A stretch of 34,664 bases of DNA from assembly GCF_025060895.1 (NCBI RefSeq), contig NZ_JANZKV010000307.1, positions 1-34,664 of the forward strand, read 5' to 3'. This document shows, piece by piece, positions 9,056 to 16,731 of this stretch (position 1 is the stretch's first letter; every line of letters starts with the position of its first letter). The notes beneath the pieces were generated by a model. The model was not told the origin of the DNA and ran no database searches. It worked only from the letters and a program-made list of their open reading frames with translations. The DNA comes from Stieleria sedimenti. Lineage in GTDB: Bacteria; Planctomycetota; Planctomycetia; Pirellulales; Pirellulaceae. Position numbers and translations under genes: made by a program.

Positions 9056-9126
9056 CCACGGATGGCAGCGCGAACCCACGGATTTCTGGCACCCTGTCAT
9101 CCGTGGGTTCGCGCTGCCATCTGTGG
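9056..9126. repeat. Long near-perfect inverted repeat between convergent genes
   Basis: Arms 9056-9083 and 9099-9126 are 28 nt each, with a single G-T wobble and a 15-nt loop (9084-9098). It lies between the convergent genes ending at 8928 and 9228, so it could be a bidirectional terminator. Its length and perfection are also typical of a recent small palindromic mobile element. There is no T-tract directly after either arm. The rest of 9127-9227 shows no recognisable feature. Confidence 0.75.
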
Positions 9127-9227
9127 TTATTTTTTTCGATGGTTAAGCCTGATTAAATTGCTGGAGTACTTTGTCCAGTCAGTGTTGGCTGGCTGAAAGC
9201 GCATCTCACTGATTTCCGATCAACCGT

Positions 9228-10550
9228 CTACGAGGTGCGACCTGAAAACTCGGGTTTGGTGTCGACTAAGATTTCGAGAATGTCTCGGCGCATTTTCGGG
9301 GTCAGGTGTTCGAAGTCCGGTGAATCGTCTCGGCCTTCGAGGATCGCAAACAAGCGGGCGACGACTTGTTCGCGGACCTGCTTCGGCAACGCATCGAACG
9401 CGGGCGAATGGATCAGGTAGCTGCACGGGTACTTGAACAGTCGGGTTTGTAAATCAAAGTCGCGGAGTGATCGACCGCGAGAATCTTTGATCCCTCGCGA
9501 TGCGAATTCCGCTTCGAAATCCGACGCTCCCTTCACCGCGTCGGTCAACTGGAACTCGTCGACCATCAGCAGATAGCGCAACACACGGTCGGCCGACGCT
9601 ACGATCCGTCGCTGAGCACTTTCGCTGATATGATCCTTCGGCCGCTCCAGCAATTCATTCATCTGATAGGACTGGTACAGGGCCTGGCGAGTTTCGTAGT
9701 TGGCTGCCGCGATCGCATTGTGCATTTGCGTTTGGTGTTCCAGTACCATCAAGGCCACGATGTCGCTGTGCGGCGCGATGTAATCGTCGGTGTCGATGTA
9801 TTCGTCCAGGTCGGATTGATTCGCGCCGGGATCACGATCGAACGTGTATTCATCGCCTTCACAAATCGTGTTGCCCATGTGACGCATCGCGCCATGTTTG
9901 CCGGTGACGTACCAGCCGCCCCAGCGCTGTTCGAAGGGGCTGGTGTGGTCGGTCAGGAACGTGCCACTGCCCAACTTGGGACGGCCCGCGGGGTCCGAGA
10001 AGACACTGCGGATCAAGTAGCCGGGAACCCCCTGCGTGCGACTGGAGGCGTGGCAGGACAAGCAGTTGCCGCGGTCACGAACGAACGACGGCTGGTCGTC
10101 CCGATCGGACTGTTTCAGGGTGTAAAAAATCGCACCCTGGTTGGCATCGGTCGCGGCAAACTCGAGCACGTCACCGTTTTGGCAATAGCCGACATAGACG
10201 TCTTCGTTAAAGTAAAGTGCGCGGGGCCGCCGTGGAGAAATGCGATGCAGTTGCAGACTGGTCTTGGAAAACACCAACGTTTGAGAGCTGGCCGGGACGT
10301 CCAGTGCTTCCAGCACCGATTGCAGGTACCCGAACTGGTCGTCGTAGCGGAGCGTCGTTTCGCCGGATTCAAGTTTCTTAGACAGTCGGGCGACCGGGTC
10401 ATTGACCTCCGCATCGAGATAATTGATCGGCTCGCGTTCGAAATTACCCTGCTGTGCGAACGAATCGGAGACGCAGAACGTGGTCGTGAGAACGGTGACC
10501 AGAACGGCGATGGCACGCCGAGGACGCATTGACAATCTTCTGCGACACAC
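9228..10550 (-). CDS. Exported mono-haem c-type cytochrome protein
   Basis: The product is 440 residues. The GTG at 10550 is favoured over the ATG at 10529 because AGGGAG lies 6 nt upstream of the GTG. A basic n-region, a hydrophobic stretch (about 12-28) and a likely cleavage after SFAQ indicate export. One haem c attachment motif, CLSCH, occurs at residues 163-167, preceded by DRGNC and followed by SSRTQGVPGYLIRS. The remainder is His/Met-rich (HGAMRHMGNT; HQTQMHNA) and could provide the distal ligand or further metal sites. It is much larger than an ordinary cytochrome c and resembles planctomycete exported haem proteins of unknown function. It is divergent from an Rrf2-family regulator gene, which may control it. 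The electron partner cannot be told from the sequence. Confidence 0.75.
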   Translation of the reverse strand: MCRRRLSMRPRRAIAVLVTVLTTTFCVSDSFAQQGNFEREPINYLDAEVNDPVARLSKKLESGETTLRYDDQFGYLQSVLEALDVPASSQTLVFSKTSLQLHRISPRRPRALYFNEDVYVGYCQNGDVLEFAATDANQGAIFYTLKQSDRDDQPSFVRDRGNCLSCHASSRTQGVPGYLIRSVFSDPAGRPKLGSGTFLTDHTSPFEQRWGGWYVTGKHGAMRHMGNTICEGDEYTFDRDPGANQSDLDEYIDTDDYIAPHSDIVALMVLEHQTQMHNAIAAANYETRQALYQSYQMNELLERPKDHISESAQRRIVASADRVLRYLLMVDEFQLTDAVKGASDFEAEFASRGIKDSRGRSLRDFDLQTRLFKYPCSYLIHSPAFDALPKQVREQVVARLFAILEGRDDSPDFEHLTPKMRRDILEILVDTKPEFSGRTS

Positions 10551-10711
10551 GGGAAACTCCCTACAAACGTGAAAACGTGGCTTTCATCAACCCACTGCTA
10601 CTTTGTCCGAATCGAAAATTGGCAAAGCACCGAGCCACCGATCAGGGTATATTTTAACATTCTGCACGTCAATGTGCACTATTTCGTCGTTTCCGTTTTT
10701 CGGGCAAATTC
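10551..10711. promoter_or_regulatory. Divergent promoter region with a TGCAC dyad
   Basis: This 161-nt gap separates the divergent cytochrome and Rrf2 genes. It contains the inverted repeat TGCAC (10663-10667), a 6-nt spacer, then GTGCA (10674-10678), next to an AT-rich GTATATTTTAACAT stretch (10648-10661) that could hold a -10 element. Rrf2 proteins often bind dyads in their own promoter. The assignment of this dyad to the neighbouring regulator is inference. Confidence 0.35.
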
Positions 10712-11133
<422 letters not shown>

Positions 11134-11134
<1 letters not shown>

Positions 11135-11226
11135 TGGCGTAAGCTTCCAGCTTGCGATCCCAGCCAGTGGAGTAAGCTTCCAGCTTGCGATCCCAGCCAG
11201 TGGCGTAAGCTTCCAGCTTGCGATCC
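11134..11226 (+). repeat. 33-bp tandem repeat array, three copies
   Basis: Copies start at 11134, 11167 and 11200. Each contains CGTAAGCT-TCC-AGCTTGCG, an 8-bp stem with one T-G pair and a TCC loop (copy 2 differs at the stem base), followed by an ATCCCAGCC spacer. The same unit recurs at 15577-15733 and, inverted, near 33525-33546. The array begins on the last base of the upstream TAG stop codon and lies between two convergent genes. Confidence 0.9.
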
Positions 11227-11247
11227 GGAAGTCACGCACAGCGTGAC

Positions 11248-12297
11248 CTACACCGCTTGAGCCGCCTCCGCGATGTCTTTGAGCATCGCGTCGAAGGCTT
11301 CCGATGGTTCGATCTCGGCGTCGATCGTCAGCGCCAACAGTGGCCGCTTGGCGATCCGGTCGGTCTGCAACTTGACCAAATCTTTTTGCGTGCAGACCAG
11401 ATACAACACGTCATCCAAACGGTCGGCCCAGCGATTGAGTTGCTCGATCGTGTCGCGATCGTATTGGGCATGATCCGGCAGCACCTTTTCGGCGACGACT
11501 TCGGCGCCCACGTCTTCGACGGTTCGGCGGAAGGCGGCGGGATTGCCGATGCCGCTGATCAATGCCACACGCTGACCGCCCAACGCGTCGACGGGCGTAC
11601 GTTGATCGGGGTGCTGCAGCAAACCGCTTGGTCGATGATTCGAACGCAGGACCAACAGGTCTCGATTGCACAAACGGATCGTCTCCATCACCGCCGCAAT
11701 GTCTTCTTCGGCGACTTGATCACACCGCGTCAAGATCGCGACATGCGCGCGCCCCAAGCTGGCGATCGGCTCGCGCAACAATCCGCGGGGCAACAGGTGT
11801 CCGTAACCGAACGGGCACGTCATGTCGATCAGGACGATGTCCAGGTCACGATGCAGCCGGCGATGTTGGAATCCGTCGTCCATCAGAATCAGTTGCGATT
11901 CGAGTTCTTCGACCGCGATCCGGGCGGCCTCGACGCGATCGGGGTTTTGCACCTGGGGGACGTCGGGCAACCGTTGGTGCAACTCGGCGGCTTCGTCATT
12001 TTCATCCGCATCGCCTCGACCATAGCCGCGCGAAACGATCGCCACGCGGACGCCGTGCTTGCGGAACCGCCTTGCCAAGTCAGCGACGATGGGGGTCTTT
12101 CCCGTTCCACCGGTCGTCAGGTTGCCGATACTGATCACCGTCGCGTCGCAGCGTTGGACGCCGTGGCCTTGGTCGAAGCGGCGATTTCGCCGCGCCACGA
12201 CGATGGCGTAGGGAACCGCCGCGGCCGAGAACCCGGCTCGTATCAGCCCGGCGAACAGACCGCGACGTCGGCCGCTCATGATCGATCGATAATCCAA
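11248..12297 (-). CDS. lpxK: Tetraacyldisaccharide 4'-kinase LpxK
   Basis: The product is 349 residues, close to the family length. LpxK phosphorylates the 4' position of the lipid A disaccharide at the inner face of the cytoplasmic membrane, so this gene implies lipid A synthesis and a Gram-negative outer membrane. A hydrophobic N-terminal helix (about 14-34) would anchor it. The P-loop is GNLTTGGTGKTP (58-69), and the family motif LMDDGFQHRRLHRDLDIVLID begins near residue 138, with catalytic Asp and His positions visible in DDGFQHR (140-146). It also has VSRGYGR and a C-terminal LDDVLYLVCTQKDLVKL segment that is standard for LpxK. It is isolated from other lpx genes here and convergent with the Rrf2 gene, separated by the 33-bp repeat array. 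The sequence looks intact. Confidence 0.95.
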   Translation of the reverse strand: MDYRSIMSGRRRGLFAGLIRAGFSAAAVPYAIVVARRNRRFDQGHGVQRCDATVISIGNLTTGGTGKTPIVADLARRFRKHGVRVAIVSRGYGRGDADENDEAAELHQRLPDVPQVQNPDRVEAARIAVEELESQLILMDDGFQHRRLHRDLDIVLIDMTCPFGYGHLLPRGLLREPIASLGRAHVAILTRCDQVAEEDIAAVMETIRLCNRDLLVLRSNHRPSGLLQHPDQRTPVDALGGQRVALISGIGNPAAFRRTVEDVGAEVVAEKVLPDHAQYDRDTIEQLNRWADRLDDVLYLVCTQKDLVKLQTDRIAKRPLLALTIDAEIEPSEAFDAMLKDIAEAAQAV

Positions 12298-12443
12298 CGC
12301 GGATGACTGAGGGTGTTGGCGGAGCGGGAGTCGGGAACGGGTTGGGCGACGCGTTTAGGGGTGACGCAGATCTTAGCGGGTCGCGACCGTCTTGAAACAG
12401 CCTGCCAGGAGGGTGACTTTAAACACCGCGTGAAATCCCGCGA

Positions 12444-13163
12444 TCAGTCGGGTTGCCGAATCCAGTGGCGGGGACGCTCGGCGGCACCGCTGCCGGCCTG
12501 GTCGTCCGGGGGCGGCAGTTGCGACAGCACCGAGAAGTCACCGGATTGGGTGATTCGAGGGGGTTGACCGTGCGCCGCCGAGCTTGCCAGTTGGGCGCCG
12601 GGAGGGTTGGCGGAGGCGACCGATTTGGGTGCGGCGGCGTCAGCCAGCGAAGGGAGCTCGCCGATCGCATTCTGGTAGACCCATTGTTTGCCATCGGGGG
12701 AGATGGCTGCGGGAGGGACGCTATCGGTGTGCAGCCCCGCGATCGATTGATCCACGTACCGGGTCTCGGCGAATACGCGTTCCAGTTCGGCCAGCCGCTG
12801 CGTTTCCTCGGGGCTGGTTGATTGATCGGCGACCGCTGCGGTGGCGTTGAAACGGTTTTCGTAGAAGGGGTCTCGATCCACCGGCACGGCCAGATCCTGG
12901 TAGGTGAGCGGCAATTGTCGCGGTTGGGTCGACCGTGCCGGTGGCGAATAGTCCGTCCGCGGGTCGTAGACGACGGGGACTTGGACGTCTTCGGTCACCT
13001 CTCGGACCAGCATCTCGATCGACGCGTCGTCGAAGGGATCGGACTTGGTTTGCTTGGCCACATCGTCGATGGCGGAGGCATCGGGCAGCGTTGGCTTGCG
13101 AAACGGCAGTGAGAAGAGGATCCCGCCGCCCAGAATCAGAATTCCGAGAGAGGTGCGTCGCAC
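12444..13163 (-). CDS. Membrane-anchored Pro/Ala-rich planctomycete protein
   Basis: The product is 239 residues and starts with GTG at 13163. MRRTSLGILILGGGILFSLPF is a short basic stretch followed by a hydrophobic segment, a signal anchor or uncleaved signal peptide. The rest is low-complexity and hydrophilic, rich in Pro, Ala, Asp and Gln (for example VVYDPRTDYSPPARS), and probably disordered; it contains WVYQNAIGELPSLADAA and ends RPRHWIRQPD. No enzymatic motif is seen. It lies behind lpxK on the same strand in reverse order (146 nt upstream of the lpxK start), so co-transcription with lpxK is possible. Function unknown. Confidence 0.65.
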   Translation of the reverse strand: MRRTSLGILILGGGILFSLPFRKPTLPDASAIDDVAKQTKSDPFDDASIEMLVREVTEDVQVPVVYDPRTDYSPPARSTQPRQLPLTYQDLAVPVDRDPFYENRFNATAAVADQSTSPEETQRLAELERVFAETRYVDQSIAGLHTDSVPPAAISPDGKQWVYQNAIGELPSLADAAAPKSVASANPPGAQLASSAAHGQPPRITQSGDFSVLSQLPPPDDQAGSGAAERPRHWIRQPD

Positions 13164-13454
13164 GCGAAAACCTGGGGCTGGAGAGGAAACGGAGAGGACT
13201 CACCGCCGGAGCGGGTGAGGTTGGGCCAGTTTCTTCCATGATGGTCAAGGCGCTTCGTGCGATTGAATCCTTTCGTCACGTCCGACACCTGCGGTCCAGC
13301 CTGGTCGGGTATTTCCGCCGGAGGATCGAAGCCGCCCCCCGGTCCTGACGGTTGGGAAAACAGTGCGGCATCGGCGAGGGCTGTGCCCTACGAAAAACGG
13401 CTCGCCGATGATACGCTTTCCCGTTTCACACACGCCCCCTGTTTGAACAGAGCC

Positions 13455-14546
13455 ATGGAAGCTGGGATTGTCGGATTGCCGAACGTTGGCAAGAGCACGC
13501 TTTTTAACGCGTTAACGAGCTCGCAGGCCGCCCAAAGCGAGAATTACCCGTTTTGCACGATCGAACCCAACGAGGGGATCGTCAACGTTCCCGACGAACG
13601 TTTGGGGCGGATCACGAAGTACATCGTTCCCCAAAAAACGATCCCGGCCGCGCTCAAGTTGGTCGATATCGCGGGGATCGTCAAAGGTGCCAGCGACGGC
13701 GAAGGTTTGGGCAATAAATTCCTCAGCCACATTCGTCAGGTCGACGCAATCGTGCAAGTCGTACGCTGTTTTGAAGACGCCGACGTGATTCACGTCTCGG
13801 GCGCAGTTGACCCGCTGGCCGACATCGACACGATCGAAACCGAACTGGTTCTGGCGGACCTTCAAACCCTGGAAAACGCCCTCGCCAAAGCCCAGCGGAC
13901 GGCCCGCAGTGGCGACAAAGAGGCGAAGATTCGGGTGGTGGCGATCGAAAAATGCAACGCGCATTTGGAATCGGAGCAGCCCTTGCGAACGCTGAATTTG
14001 ACCGAACCGGAAGCCAAAGCGATTCACAGCTTTGGATTGATGACGGCCAAACCGATCTTGTACGTCGCCAACGTGGACGAAAACGACTTGGAAGGAAACG
14101 ATCCGCTGGTGGACAAGGTTCGCCAGCACGCCGAGACGTCGGGTGCCAACGTGGTCTGCGTCAGCGCGAAACTGGAAGCCGAATTGGCGGAGCTGGACGA
14201 CGCCGATCGCGATGAAATGTTGGCCGATGTGGGGCTCGAAGCGCCGGCGCTGAGCACGATCGCGCAGGCCGCCTACAAGACCTTGGGGTTGCAAAGCTAC
14301 TTCACCGCGGGCGAAAAAGAGGTCCGGGCCTGGACCATCCCCGTCGGTGCGACCGCTCCCCAGGCCGCCGGCGTGATTCACAGCGACTTCGAAAAGGGGT
14401 TCATTCGCTGCGAGGTCTACACCCTCGACGACTTGGAAACCTACGGCAGCGAGAAAGAAATTCGCCAAGCCGGTAAACTACGCGTGGAGGGGAAAGACTA
14501 CGTTATGCAAGACGGTGACATTTGTCATTTCCTTCACAAAATCTGA
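13455..14546 (+). CDS. ychF: Ribosome-binding GTPase/ATPase YchF (OLA1 family)
   Basis: The ATG at 13455 gives [20 protein letters not shown] and a 363-residue protein, the exact family length; the frame is open upstream but that part has no family resemblance. The P-loop GLPNVGKS is at residues 7-14, followed by [17 protein letters not shown] and [19 protein letters not shown] (G3 region). YchF proteins carry a NxxE-type G4 (here NVDEND) and prefer ATP over GTP. A coiled-coil insertion around [20 protein letters not shown] and a C-terminal TGS domain ([30 protein letters not shown] ... [15 protein letters not shown], cited in two parts) complete the architecture. It binds ribosomes and acts in translation and stress response. 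Nothing is odd. Confidence 0.96.
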   Translation: MEAGIVGLPNVGKSTLFNALTSSQAAQSENYPFCTIEPNEGIVNVPDERLGRITKYIVPQKTIPAALKLVDIAGIVKGASDGEGLGNKFLSHIRQVDAIVQVVRCFEDADVIHVSGAVDPLADIDTIETELVLADLQTLENALAKAQRTARSGDKEAKIRVVAIEKCNAHLESEQPLRTLNLTEPEAKAIHSFGLMTAKPILYVANVDENDLEGNDPLVDKVRQHAETSGANVVCVSAKLEAELAELDDADRDEMLADVGLEAPALSTIAQAAYKTLGLQSYFTAGEKEVRAWTIPVGATAPQAAGVIHSDFEKGFIRCEVYTLDDLETYGSEKEIRQAGKLRVEGKDYVMQDGDICHFLHKI

Positions 14547-14588
14547 TTCGGCCACCCTCAACCACGAAGCTCTTCCGCTCAGGTATTC

Positions 14589-15218
14589 ATGAATAAAATG
14601 TTGATTCCCATCCTCTTTGCCCTCGGCACAGCAGTCTTCTGGGGCTGCTACGGACCAACCATTGGAAACGCACAGGCACCGCGGATCGACGGGAAACCGT
14701 TGCTGCCGCCCGACGGCTGGACGCCGTTCAAGCCTTACGTGTTCATCGGGATCGCGTATTTGGTGATCGCGATTGCCGGCGGGTTGGCGATGATGAAATT
14801 CAAGGGCGACAGTTTCGACTACTTCGCGCCTGTCCCCGGAGTCGAGGGGGCGTCGCATTTTTTGACGGCCAAATGGGGATTCTTGGCCGGCTCGCTCGGG
14901 GCCTTCGGTGCGCTCTGTCTGACGACCGCGATGATGACCAGCCGCGGCAATGCGTTGTTAGTGATGCCGATCGTTTTCGGCGGTGCCGTTTCGGTCACGG
15001 CAATCGTTTCGATCATCAAACTGCGCGGCCATGGCCCCTTGGAAATTAACCCGTTTTTGTGGGTCGGGATGGGCTTAACCGTCGTCGGTGTCGTCCTGGT
15101 GGCGATGAACACGCCGCACGGTCACGCGCCCAAAAAGGCGGTCGTCCCGGCCACCGAGTCGATCGCAACGGCCGATGCTGTCGACCCCGAGAAACCGGAA
15201 TCCGCGGAAACGTTGTGA
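14589..15218 (+). CDS. Small multi-pass membrane protein, EamA/DMT-like
   Basis: The product is 209 residues with about five membrane segments: residues 4-22, 49-68, 95-115, 122-142 and 152-170. The first is followed by a periplasmic or cytosolic loop with RIDGKPLLPPDGWTPFKPY. The last two segments, with LVMPIVFGGAVSVTAIVSII and FLWVGMGLTVVGVVLVAMN, resemble the final helices of EamA/DMT-type transporters, but the protein is about half the size of a typical member. The C-terminal tail (about 175-209) is hydrophilic. The substrate is unknown. The gene follows ychF by 42 nt and precedes the next gene by one nucleotide, suggesting an operon. A planctomycete-restricted membrane protein is an equally good label. 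Confidence 0.7.
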   Translation: MNKMLIPILFALGTAVFWGCYGPTIGNAQAPRIDGKPLLPPDGWTPFKPYVFIGIAYLVIAIAGGLAMMKFKGDSFDYFAPVPGVEGASHFLTAKWGFLAGSLGAFGALCLTTAMMTSRGNALLVMPIVFGGAVSVTAIVSIIKLRGHGPLEINPFLWVGMGLTVVGVVLVAMNTPHGHAPKKAVVPATESIATADAVDPEKPESAETL

Positions 15219-15219
15219 G

Positions 15220-15585
15220 ATGAACGCTTCACCGACCGAATCACGCGACCGAGTCGAAGCCATTGACCATCAAGTCGCGCATCTTTGGATGGTGCGAACA
15301 TTCCTCAAGCACGCCGACGAAGCGGAAGACGACGAAGAACTGCGGAGTGTCGTCAGAGACATTTACGACTTCATTTTGGCGGTCGGGCCGATCGACGACG
15401 TCCAGGAGGACGCGGTCTATCTGAAAATGGCCAAAAAGAAACTCTCCAAGCTCCGTAAAGCCACCGAGTTGTACGAGGAGATTCAACCCGAAGTCAGCGG
15501 ACACACGAACTTTGTGATGGCCGCCAAGTCACTCCGCCTAGCACTCGATGCCATCACCAAGATCGTCAATCCACCCGTGGCGTAA
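15220..15585 (+). CDS. Small conserved-looking soluble protein
   Basis: The ATG at 15220 follows the TGA of the membrane protein (15216-15218) by one nucleotide, so the two are probably translationally coupled. The product is 121 residues, charged and predicted helical: HLWMVRTFLKHADEAEDDEE, VVRDIYDFILAVGP and YLKMAKKKLSKLRKATELY. No signal peptide or catalytic motif is seen, and I do not recognise the family. Its last two codons and stop, GTG GCG TAA, are the first nine bases of the downstream 33-bp repeat array, so the repeat supplies the C-terminus VA and the stop codon. Confidence 0.7.
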   Translation: MNASPTESRDRVEAIDHQVAHLWMVRTFLKHADEAEDDEELRSVVRDIYDFILAVGPIDDVQEDAVYLKMAKKKLSKLRKATELYEEIQPEVSGHTNFVMAAKSLRLALDAITKIVNPPVA

Positions 15586-15733
15586 GCTTCCAGCTTGCGT
15601 TCCCAACCAGTGGCGTAAGCTTCCAGCTTGCGACCCCAACCCGTGGCGTAAACTTCCAGCTTGCGACCCCAACCCGTGGCGTAAGCTTCCAGCTTGCGAT
15701 CCCAGCCAGTGGCGTAAGCTTCCAGCTTGCGAT
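15577..15733 (+). repeat. 33-bp tandem repeat array, five copies
   Basis: Copies start at 15577, 15610, 15643, 15676 and 15709. The unit is the same as at 11134, with CGTAAGCT-TCC-AGCTTGCG hairpins; copy 3 has AAACT in place of AAGCT. Spacers vary slightly (TTCCCAACCA, ACCCCAACCC, ATCCCAGCCA). The array supplies the stop codon of the gene ending at 15585 and runs up to the 5' end of the next frame. Confidence 0.9.
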
Positions 15734-15754
15734 CCGTTGGCCGAAGGCCAACGG
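15734..15754. repeat. Perfect 9-bp stem palindrome
   Basis: CCGTTGGCC, then GAA, then GGCCAACGG forms a perfect hairpin directly after the 33-bp repeat array. It could terminate transcription from the ychF side or be a further dispersed repeat unit. There is no T-run after it. Confidence 0.5.
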
Positions 15755-15804
15755 AGTTCCTGACGCCAACCTCGCTCGATTCCCCAACCATCACGGCCCC
15801 TTCC

Positions 15805-16473
15805 TTGCCCGATTCCAAATCCAAGACGAAAGACTTTATCGATCCGACGTTTCTGTTTCGGTTTGAAGTCGAGATTCGTAAAGCGGATTTGGAATGGACC
15901 TCCAAGGGCCTGAAACTTCCCGAGAGTTGCCGGATGCCATCGTTCGGGGCGCTCGGCGGACGCAAGGTGTTTGCCGATGTTCGTCTCGGCTGGTCCGAAG
16001 ACGGGATCGGGGTCCAGATCCTGGTCAATGGAAAGCGGCAAGTGCCCTGGTGCCGCGAGACGCGACTGGATGAAAGCGATGGCTTTCACTTGTGGTTGGA
16101 CACGCGATGCAGCCCCAACATCCACCGCGCGACACAATACTGCCACCGTTTTCTCTTCATGCCAGCCGGCGGTGGACCGAGACGCGAACGACCGATTGCG
16201 TCCCTGATCGAAATCCACCGTGCCCGCAGCAACCCCAAGTCGATCGCGGCCGACGCGTTATCGATCAAAGCGTTCGCGCGTCACGACGGCTACGAGTTGT
16301 GCGGCCTGATCCCCAGCACCGCACTGACCGGATTTGATCCATCCGATCAATCACGCCTGGCGATCTACTACGCCGTGATCGATCGCGAACTCGGCTGGCA
16401 AACGCTCGGCGCCGGCCCCGAATACCCGGTCACCGAAGACCCCAGCCTGTGGGCCGACGCGGTGCTGATTTAG
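15805..16473 (+). CDS. DOMON/CBM9-like beta-sandwich protein
   Basis: The frame is open from 15718 to 16473 but contains no ATG before the middle of the domain. I place the start at TTG 15805 (222 residues); TTG 15727 lies inside the repeat array and is less likely. Conserved-looking segments are DPTFLFRFEVEIRKADLEW, VFADVRLGWSEDGIGVQI, DGFHLWLDTR and GYELCGLIPSTALTGF, a pattern like CBM9/DOMON-type sugar- or haem-binding folds. No signal peptide is visible with this start. It ends LWADAVLI, and the TAG stop is directly followed by another dispersed repeat. The uncertain start may reflect repeat expansion into the 5' end. Ligand unknown. Confidence 0.65.
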   Translation: MPDSKSKTKDFIDPTFLFRFEVEIRKADLEWTSKGLKLPESCRMPSFGALGGRKVFADVRLGWSEDGIGVQILVNGKRQVPWCRETRLDESDGFHLWLDTRCSPNIHRATQYCHRFLFMPAGGGPRRERPIASLIEIHRARSNPKSIAADALSIKAFARHDGYELCGLIPSTALTGFDPSDQSRLAIYYAVIDRELGWQTLGAGPEYPVTEDPSLWADAVLI

Positions 16474-16715
16474 TTGGCAGTTGGCAGAAAAATGATGGGC
16501 AGAAAAATGGACGATGAAAGGGGACGAGTCAGACAAGAAAATGGGTGACAGGAAAATGTCGGACATCGTCTGAAGACGGAAATACTGAAACTTGGAACCT
16601 GAAACTTGGAACCTGAAACTTGGAACCTGAAACTTGGAACCTGAAACTTGGAACCTGAAACTTGGAACTTGGAACTTGGAACTTGGAACTTGAAACTTGA
16701 AACCTAAAACTCCCT
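16474..16715 (+). repeat. Dispersed intergenic element with heptamer tract
   Basis: It starts at the base after the TAG stop at 16473 with TTGGCAGTTGGCAGAAAAATG and ends in a long run of heptamers (GAAACTT, GGAACCT, GGAACTT) from about 16586 to 16707. The first 100 nt match 7760-7855 in opposite orientation. It separates the DOMON-like gene from the hydrolase gene and ends close to the hydrolase start codon. Confidence 0.85.
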
Positions 16716-16731
16716 CCCCGAAGGTCTCACC

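Noticed and set aside
13512-14468. Minus-strand 318-codon frame opposite ychF
   Set aside because: The plus strand is a full-length YchF with all motifs; the antisense frame has none.
15548-15787. Frames encoding repeated WRKLPAC and SWKLTPLAG peptides
   Set aside because: They arise because the 33-bp repeat is a multiple of three and lacks stops in some frames. There is no start with a ribosome site, and the same peptides appear at other arrays in both directions.
16586-16707. Heptamer tract as a coding low-complexity protein
   Set aside because: The 7-bp unit shifts frame every copy, no conserved product is formed, and the tract lies between a stop codon and the GTG start of the hydrolase.
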